The notes under the pieces were generated by a model that did not search any database, had not been told where the DNA came from, and saw nothing but the letters and a program-made list of their open reading frames with translations. Below are positions 44,378 through 49,075 of a stretch of 49,075 nt of DNA, piece after piece. The DNA comes from Desulfobacterales bacterium CG2_30_60_27 (GTDB lineage Bacteria > Desulfobacterota > Desulfobulbia > Desulfobulbales > CG2-30-60-27): contig MNYK01000050.1 in assembly GCA_001873115.1 (NCBI GenBank), forward strand, positions 1 to 49,075, given 5' to 3'. The position numbers and the translations under genes were made by a program. The first letter of the stretch is position 1. Every line of letters starts with the position of its first letter.

Positions 44378-45433
44378 CGCGTGTTCTCCCGCATCGTCTC
44401 CCTCAGGAATTCCAGGCTGCTCCCCGGCAATCGGTCCTCGTAGCACCATCGGCACCGCCGCTGTTGCGCCGGGCTGCCGCGCCGCGGCAAGAGGCGGCGC
44501 CGTCCCATCGTCCGCAAAGACCGGCCGCGGGCCAAGCTTGGCCCGACTGACAATCTCGGGCACCGCCTTTTCCCATTCAATGGCCATGATGTGTACGCCG
44601 GCCACACCCTGAATAGCCCGCACCTGGTTGATAATATCAACGCAGATATTGATGCCCTCGTCCTCTTTGTCCTTGGCGCCCTGCATGCGCTTGATCACCT
44701 CGTCGGTCACCTCCATGCCGGGTACGAACTTCTTCATATAACGCGCCATGCCGAGGGACTTGGGCGGGGTGACACCGGCCAGGATATGCACCTTATCAAG
44801 CAGGCCCAGTTCGCGAACCATCTCCATGAACCTCGCGAACTTCTCGACGTTGTAGATGATCTGGGTCTGAATGAAGTCGGCGCCGGCCGCCACTTTCTTG
44901 CCGAGGCGGGCGGCGCGGAACTCAAAGGGATGGGCAAATGGATTGGCCGCCGCCCCCAGGAAAAGCTTGGGAGCGTGGTCCTTGATCGCCTCGCCGCACT
45001 GAAAGACCTGGTCGTCCCGCATGGCCTTGACCATCCCGAGCATCTGGATGGAGTCCATGTCAAAGACCCCCTTGGCCATGGGGTGATTGCCGAACTTCTG
45101 GTGATCGCCGGTCAGGCAGAGCAGATTCTTGAGCCCCAGGGCGGCGGCGCCCAGGATGTCGCTCTGCATGCCGATGCGGTTACGATCGCGGCAGGTCATC
45201 TGAATGACCGGCTCCACCCCTTCCTGCAAGGCGATGAGCCCGGCGCCGATGGACGACATCCGCACGATGGCGGTCTGGCAGTCGGTGATGTTGACCGCAT
45301 CGACACTGCCCTTCAGAAGCCGGGCCTTCTCGCGGACAACCTCGGGATCGCCGCTCTTGGGCGGCCCCAGTTCGCCGGTGACCGCGAATTCACCCCGGGC
45401 GAGAATTCTTTCTAATCGACTTCCCGATTTCAT
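44374..45433 (-). CDS. metF: Methylenetetrahydrofolate reductase, possibly frameshifted near its 3' end
   Basis: It reduces methylene- to methyl-tetrahydrofolate in the methyl branch. Residues about 1-300 are a MetF-type barrel: GEFAVTGELGPPKSGDPEVV, SVDAVNITDCQTAIVRMSS, LGLKNLLCLTGDHQKFGNH, GADFIQTQIIYNVEKFARFM and HILAGVTPPKSLGMARYMKK. After about residue 320 the same frame becomes low-complexity and runs on into acsD. One frame over, the sequence ends RCRWCYEDRLPGSSLEFLRE, then TMRENTR and a TGA at 44374-44376 that overlaps the acsD ATG as ATGA. The span is one base off a multiple of three, as expected for a single-base shift near 44440-44540. It is either a real mutation, a sequence error or a true fusion. 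The start ATG is at 45431-45433 with AGG upstream. Confidence 0.75.
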
Positions 45434-45484
45434 GAACCTGCATCCTTATCTATGGAAAAAAATCAACAATGACGAAATAACCGC

Positions 45485-47491
45485 TCAACCTTTGTGTTGC
45501 GGTCCATGACAGCCGACATCGCCAATGCCCGCCCCGGTGCCGCCAAGGTCGCGGCGCATGGCCATGTCGAAGAGCACCCGGTCGCGCTTCTTGTTGATGC
45601 CCAGGGCATCCCGTTTCTGTTCAATATGATCGATCATGATTCTGGCGATGTCCAGGGGCGCCTCGGCAATATTCCAGTGGGCGCCCAGCTCCTGTGTGAT
45701 GCCTTCCTGGAGATACTTGCTGAACTTTTTGGCGCCGGTCACCGGCAGGCTCTGGAAGACCACCTGGGCGCCGCTGGCCACGAAATAATGGCCAATGGCC
45801 ACCGCCTTCTCGCTCATCCACTGGGGCGCCGCGCCTATGGCCGGCAGGTCGGAGATGTCGTCACCCAGGCCGCCCTCCCGCACCATCTCGGTGGCGGCGA
45901 TGAGGATGCGGCTGTTGTCGACGCAGGAGCCCATGTGCAGCACCGGCGGCATCCCCACGGTTTCGCAGACCTCGGCCAGGCTCTCGCCGCAGAACTGAGC
46001 CGCCTCGGGTCGCAACAGGCCGACCCGGCCCAGGCTGGTGGCCGCGCACCCGGTGGCCAGGACCAGGATGTTGTTCTTGATCAGTTCCCGGGCAATAATC
46101 TCGTGGGTCGCGTCGCTCATCTTGAAGTTGTCGCAGCCAACGATAGCGCCCACGCCCCTTATGCGGCCGTTGATGATGTTGTCGTTCAACGGCCGGTAGC
46201 TCGCGCGAAAACGGCCGCCCAGCATATGGTTGATGGTCTCGTGGCTGAAACCGGCCACCACGTCGAGCCTGGATTTCTCCGGGATATGAAAGTCGCCGCG
46301 CTTCTTGAAGTTGCCGATGGCGTGCGTGAGAATGCGCTTGGCGGAATTGATGGCCTCGTGATCGTCAAACTGGATGTGCACCGCGCCATCCATCTTGGCC
46401 CGGTAATTGGTGGTGATGATGTCGGTGTGAAAACTCTTGGCCACCTGCACCACCGACTGCATGATGCACTGCACATCCACCACCATGGCCTCGATGGCGC
46501 CGGTGGCCAGGGCCATCTCCTGCTGGACAAAGCCGGCGGCCACCGGAATGCCGCGGCGCATAAGGATTTCATTGCCAGTGCAGCAGACCCCGGCCAGGTT
46601 GATGCCGGTGGCCCCGGCCTTCTTGGCCAGGGCCAGGATCTCCGGGTCGCCAGCGGCGAGGCACAGGGCCTCGGCCAAGAGCGGCTCGTGACCGTGAACG
46701 GTGACGTTCACCTGGTCCGGCCTGAGCACGCCAAGATCAACCACGGCGCGGATCGGCACCGGGGTGCCGAACATGATGTCGGTGAGTTCGGTGGAGAGCA
46801 TGGACGACCCCCAGCCATCGGCCAGGGCGCAGCGCGATGACTGCATGGTAAGATTATGGTATTCCTGATCCACGCCCATGTGGGTGCGGTGCATGAGTTC
46901 GACCACTTCCCGGTCCACCCCGCGCGGTTCGATACCGAGCTTGCGCCAGACCTCCTGACGTTTGGCCGGGGCCCGCTTCAGCATCGACAGGGGGGTGTTT
47001 TCCTGGTTGCCGAATTCAGCCATGGCCTTCTGGCCCAATTCCAGGGCGATATCGTTGACCTCGCGGCCCTCGGTAACGATGTCGAAAACCACGGCCAGCT
47101 TTTTAAGCTTGTCGACATCCTTGATCTGATTGGGGCCCTCGCCCCGGGCGGCGGCGATAAAGCCGCGCACCATCTCGCGGGAATGATCGGTGTGGGCCGC
47201 GGTGCCCGCCGCCACGGTACGGCCAAAATGCCGCGCCGCCACCGTATCGGCGGTGGCCCCGCAGATGCCGATCATCTCGTCGACGCCATCGATGATCTGA
47301 CAGGGCCCCATATTACAGTGCCGGCAGCAGGTGCCGGTGGAGCCGAACAGGCAGGCCGCCATGCCGCGCGCCTTCACCCGGTCGTAGGCGGTGGTAAACT
47401 TCTTCTCGCCGCCAACCTTCTCCAAGACATCAATGGTGGATTGACAGGTAATTTCCGTACAACCCTCGCAACCGTTCCGTTTTACAGCCAT
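45485..47491 (-). CDS. acsA: Carbon monoxide dehydrogenase catalytic subunit
   Basis: It interconverts CO2 and CO at the Ni-Fe-S C-cluster and passes CO to acetyl-CoA synthase. The 668-residue length is typical of CooS/AcsA. The N-terminus carries the D- and B-cluster cysteines (GCEGCTEITC, FGSTGTCCRHCNMGPCQI). C-cluster ligands appear in VTVHGHEPLLAEA (histidine), LAGVCCTGNEILMRRG, VGCDNFK, ATGCAATSLG and MGSCVDNSRI. All blocks are present, so it should be active. GAGGTG precedes the ATG. It lies between folD (60 bp away) and metF (51 bp away). Its partner acsB in the same operon makes it the ACS-linked enzyme. Confidence 0.96.
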   Translation of the reverse strand: MAVKRNGCEGCTEITCQSTIDVLEKVGGEKKFTTAYDRVKARGMAACLFGSTGTCCRHCNMGPCQIIDGVDEMIGICGATADTVAARHFGRTVAAGTAAHTDHSREMVRGFIAAARGEGPNQIKDVDKLKKLAVVFDIVTEGREVNDIALELGQKAMAEFGNQENTPLSMLKRAPAKRQEVWRKLGIEPRGVDREVVELMHRTHMGVDQEYHNLTMQSSRCALADGWGSSMLSTELTDIMFGTPVPIRAVVDLGVLRPDQVNVTVHGHEPLLAEALCLAAGDPEILALAKKAGATGINLAGVCCTGNEILMRRGIPVAAGFVQQEMALATGAIEAMVVDVQCIMQSVVQVAKSFHTDIITTNYRAKMDGAVHIQFDDHEAINSAKRILTHAIGNFKKRGDFHIPEKSRLDVVAGFSHETINHMLGGRFRASYRPLNDNIINGRIRGVGAIVGCDNFKMSDATHEIIARELIKNNILVLATGCAATSLGRVGLLRPEAAQFCGESLAEVCETVGMPPVLHMGSCVDNSRILIAATEMVREGGLGDDISDLPAIGAAPQWMSEKAVAIGHYFVASGAQVVFQSLPVTGAKKFSKYLQEGITQELGAHWNIAEAPLDIARIMIDHIEQKRDALGINKKRDRVLFDMAMRRDLGGTGAGIGDVGCHGPQHKG

Positions 47492-47550
47492 GGTTCACCT
47501 CGCTTGGCAACAAAAATACAAACCGCTCGGACGCCCCGCCCTGCCTCGAA

Positions 47551-48438
47551 CTAGTTAAGGCCGGCTGCCTGCTTGGCCGCCTGCACGGTATTCTTCATCA
47601 ACATGGTAATGGTCATGGGGCCGACGCCGCCCGGCACCGGGGTGATGAACGAGGCCTTTTCCTTGACCGACTCGAAATCGACATCCCCGGCCAGGATGGC
47701 CTTGCCGGATTCGCTCATGCCGATCCGGTTGACGCCGACATCGATTATCACCACGCCGTCCTTGACCATGTCGGCGGTAACCAGCTTCGGCACGCCCACC
47801 GCGGCGATGATGATATCGGCCCGCCGGGTATGCACCGCCATATCCCTGGTGCGGGTATGACAGAGGGTGACCGTGGCGTTGCCGCCCGGCCGTTTCTGCA
47901 GCATGAGATTGGCGATGGGCTTGCCGACGATGTTGCTGCGGCCCAGGACCACCACCTCGGCGCCGCTGGTCTGCACCCCGCTACGCACCAGCAGTTCCAG
48001 GATGCCGTGGGGGGTGCAGGGCAGGTAGCACTGCTCGCCCAGCACCATCTTTCCGACATTGACCGGGTGAAAACCGTCCACGTCCTTGGCCGGGTCAATA
48101 GCGTAAAGCACCTTGGTTTCATTGATGTGCTTGGGCAGCGGCAACTGTACCAGAATGCCGTGGATCTTGGCATCCTGATTATACTTGGCCACCAGCTCCA
48201 GGATAGCCGCCTCGGTAGTATCCTCGGGCAGGGTGACCTGCTCCGAATGAATACCCAGGGCATGAGCCGTCTTATTCTTGGCAGCCACATAGGACTGCGA
48301 AGCCGGGTTCTCCCCCACCAGAAAGGTAACCAGGCCGGGCACAATCTGGTGTTTCTCAAGTAGGTCGGCAACCTCCTGCTTCAGTTCCTCACGAATGGCC
48401 TTGGCGGTTTCGGTGCCGCTGATAATTGTGGCGCTCAT
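47551..48438 (-). CDS. folD: Bifunctional methylenetetrahydrofolate dehydrogenase/cyclohydrolase
   Basis: It interconverts methylene-, methenyl- and formyl-tetrahydrofolate in the methyl branch. The 295-residue length is normal. Conserved blocks are LVGENPASQSYVAAKNKTAH (with the catalytic lysine), GILVQLPLPKHINETKVL, DVDGFHPVNVGKM, VVLGRSNIVGKPIANLMLQK and the C-terminal ITPVPGGVGPMTITMLMKN. AAGGAGAG precedes the ATG at 48436-48438. It is the first gene of the Wood-Ljungdahl operon on this strand. Formate-tetrahydrofolate ligase (fhs) and the AcsE methyltransferase are not in the window. Confidence 0.97.
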   Translation of the reverse strand: MSATIISGTETAKAIREELKQEVADLLEKHQIVPGLVTFLVGENPASQSYVAAKNKTAHALGIHSEQVTLPEDTTEAAILELVAKYNQDAKIHGILVQLPLPKHINETKVLYAIDPAKDVDGFHPVNVGKMVLGEQCYLPCTPHGILELLVRSGVQTSGAEVVVLGRSNIVGKPIANLMLQKRPGGNATVTLCHTRTRDMAVHTRRADIIIAAVGVPKLVTADMVKDGVVIIDVGVNRIGMSESGKAILAGDVDFESVKEKASFITPVPGGVGPMTITMLMKNTVQAAKQAAGLN

Positions 48439-48784
48439 GCTCTCTCCTTGCCGGAATTCCGTGTGTATTTCAATAAAATTGACACAAATATTTTCGCATC
48501 CTTACCCCAACAGACTCCCGGAATCCGGGTAGAAAAATCCGCCAATTCTCCTTGATCGAGAAAGGCTTCTCCGAGGCTTAGAGGTGAAACATGCGGATGT
48601 ACAAAGATTATGGAAAAAAGGGAGCTTAATGAATTCTATTTAATATTTCAAGAAAATTTATGCCGCAAAATTTATACAGCCCTGTTGCCCGGGTGCATTT
48701 TTATCGCCATTGTCTCATGGGAAAGACAGGCTGATGTCCTTTGGGCAGAGGCCAAAAACAACAGCGGGCAGGCTGTTACGGTTA

Positions 48785-48814
48785 AGCGGTCAGCAGTCAG
48801 CTCTCGGCATTCAG
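48785..48814. repeat. Copy of the AGCGGTCAGC intergenic repeat
   Basis: AGCGGTCAGCAGTCAGCTCT starts at 48785. It matches the beginning of the element at 4038 (AGCGGTCAGCAATCAGCTTT) at 17 of 20 positions. The second arm found at 4101-4110 is absent here. Confidence 0.55.
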
Positions 48815-48967
48815 GTTAACCTGCCGACTTGATTGATTTTCATTGCTGGCAACTACTCAGGTCTATAGGCTGTAGGCATTTAGACTGTTAGCAACAGCAA
48901 AACACGAGATATCAGTCGTACTGTGTTGAGCCTTGCCAGATTTTCTACTCTGTCGGGAGCAAGTAAA

Positions 48968-48999
48968 CTGTCCGGGTTTGTAGCACATGATCTGTCCGG
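48968..48999. repeat. Direct CTGTCCGG repeats, possible transposon end
   Basis: CTGTCCGG occurs at 48968-48975 and 48992-48999, 24 bp apart, followed by further CCGG-containing sequence (CTTCCGGG near 49011). Spaced short direct repeats near a terminus are typical of IS21-like and related elements. A possible transposase start follows at 49058. Confidence 0.3.
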
Positions 49000-49057
49000 T
49001 ATTATTGGTGCTTCCGGGTTTTCAGTGGGTAACAGGGTACAGATCGAGGCCGCCTAG

Positions 49058-49075
49058 GTGAAAAAGTATCACCGT
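49058..49075 (+). CDS. Possible 5' end of a transposase (truncated by the window)
   Basis: GTG at 49058-49060 begins the frame VKKYHR, which runs off the window. Several transposases begin with KKYH or KKYI, and the direct repeats just upstream would fit an element end. Only six codons are visible, so this is a hint, not an identification. Confidence 0.2.

Larger units (their letters stand above)
48439..49057. other. Gene-poor region upstream of the folD operon
   Basis: I see no convincing CDS in these 619 bp. The first 170 bp must hold the folD promoter, but I could not define a clear -35/-10 pair on the minus strand. A short open frame from 48610 (69 codons) runs into the dispersed repeat at 48785 and looks fortuitous. 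Near 48860-48895 GGTCTATAGGC and GACTGTTAGC strings echo GGCTATAGACC and GGCTGTTAGC at 10730-10752 between mrdA and rodA. The last 110 bp look like a mobile-element end. Confidence 0.5.

Noticed and set aside
48610-48819. 69-codon open frame on the plus strand
   Set aside because: Its 3' part is the dispersed AGCGGTCAGC repeat, it lacks a ribosome-binding site and it resembles no family.

Overview
The window is high-GC bacterial chromosome from an obligate anaerobe. I infer a Desulfobacterota member, most likely Desulfobulbales-like. The basis is gene content only: desulfoferrodoxin, a class II (B12) ribonucleotide reductase, a Wood-Ljungdahl operon with HdrA and MvhD selenoproteins, and a complex I cluster without an NADH module. 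No marker gene was compared, so the lineage is an inference.

Layout. 1-4.9 kb: a truncated, out-of-context yjbQ remnant at the left edge, a cyclic-nucleotide/PilZ regulator, nrdJ, desulfoferrodoxin, a repeat-rich spacer and an ORF6N-domain protein. 5.07-7.84 kb: a complete 2.77-kb insertion sequence with 25-bp perfect terminal inverted repeats. It has two overlapping reading frames joined at an A8 slippery run, and it abuts the terminator of a tRNA-Arg(CCG). 8.0-15.4 kb: tilS and the rod-shape operon mreB-mreC-mreD-mrdA-rodA on the minus strand. 15.6-17.5 kb: tRNA-Ala(GGC), a small unknown protein and mpl (murein peptide recycling). 17.6-29.1 kb: a plus-strand complex I operon, nuoA-B-C-D-H-I-J-K, two MrpD/NuoL-like antiporter subunits separated by a small membrane protein, then nuoM and nuoN. 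nuoE, nuoF, nuoG and a canonical nuoL are absent. 29.1-31.0 kb: a tiny zinc-ribbon ORF with an in-frame UGA followed by a SECIS-like hairpin, then ilvC. 31.1-48.4 kb (minus strand): a Wood-Ljungdahl operon read folD - acsA - metF - acsD - acsB - acsC - fused formate dehydrogenase - hdrA - mvhD. The right edge holds repeats and what may be the start of another mobile element.

How the genes work together. FolD, MetF and the CODH/ACS subunits carry a one-carbon unit between tetrahydrofolate and acetyl-CoA. The fused formate dehydrogenase handles formate/CO2. HdrA and MvhD are the usual flavin and iron-sulfur partners for confurcation or bifurcation between ferredoxin, NAD(P)H and other carriers. 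The headless complex I would take low-potential electrons, perhaps from ferredoxin, and couple them to ion pumping.

The most interesting signal is selenium. Both hdrA (UGA at 34601-34603) and mvhD (UGA at 31520-31522) are interrupted by in-frame UGA, at positions where families carry Cys or Sec, and both have a hairpin with a G-containing loop at the right distance. A third ORF (29127-29348) shows the same architecture with a perfect 8-bp stem, but belongs to no selenoprotein family I know. It is the best candidate for something undescribed.
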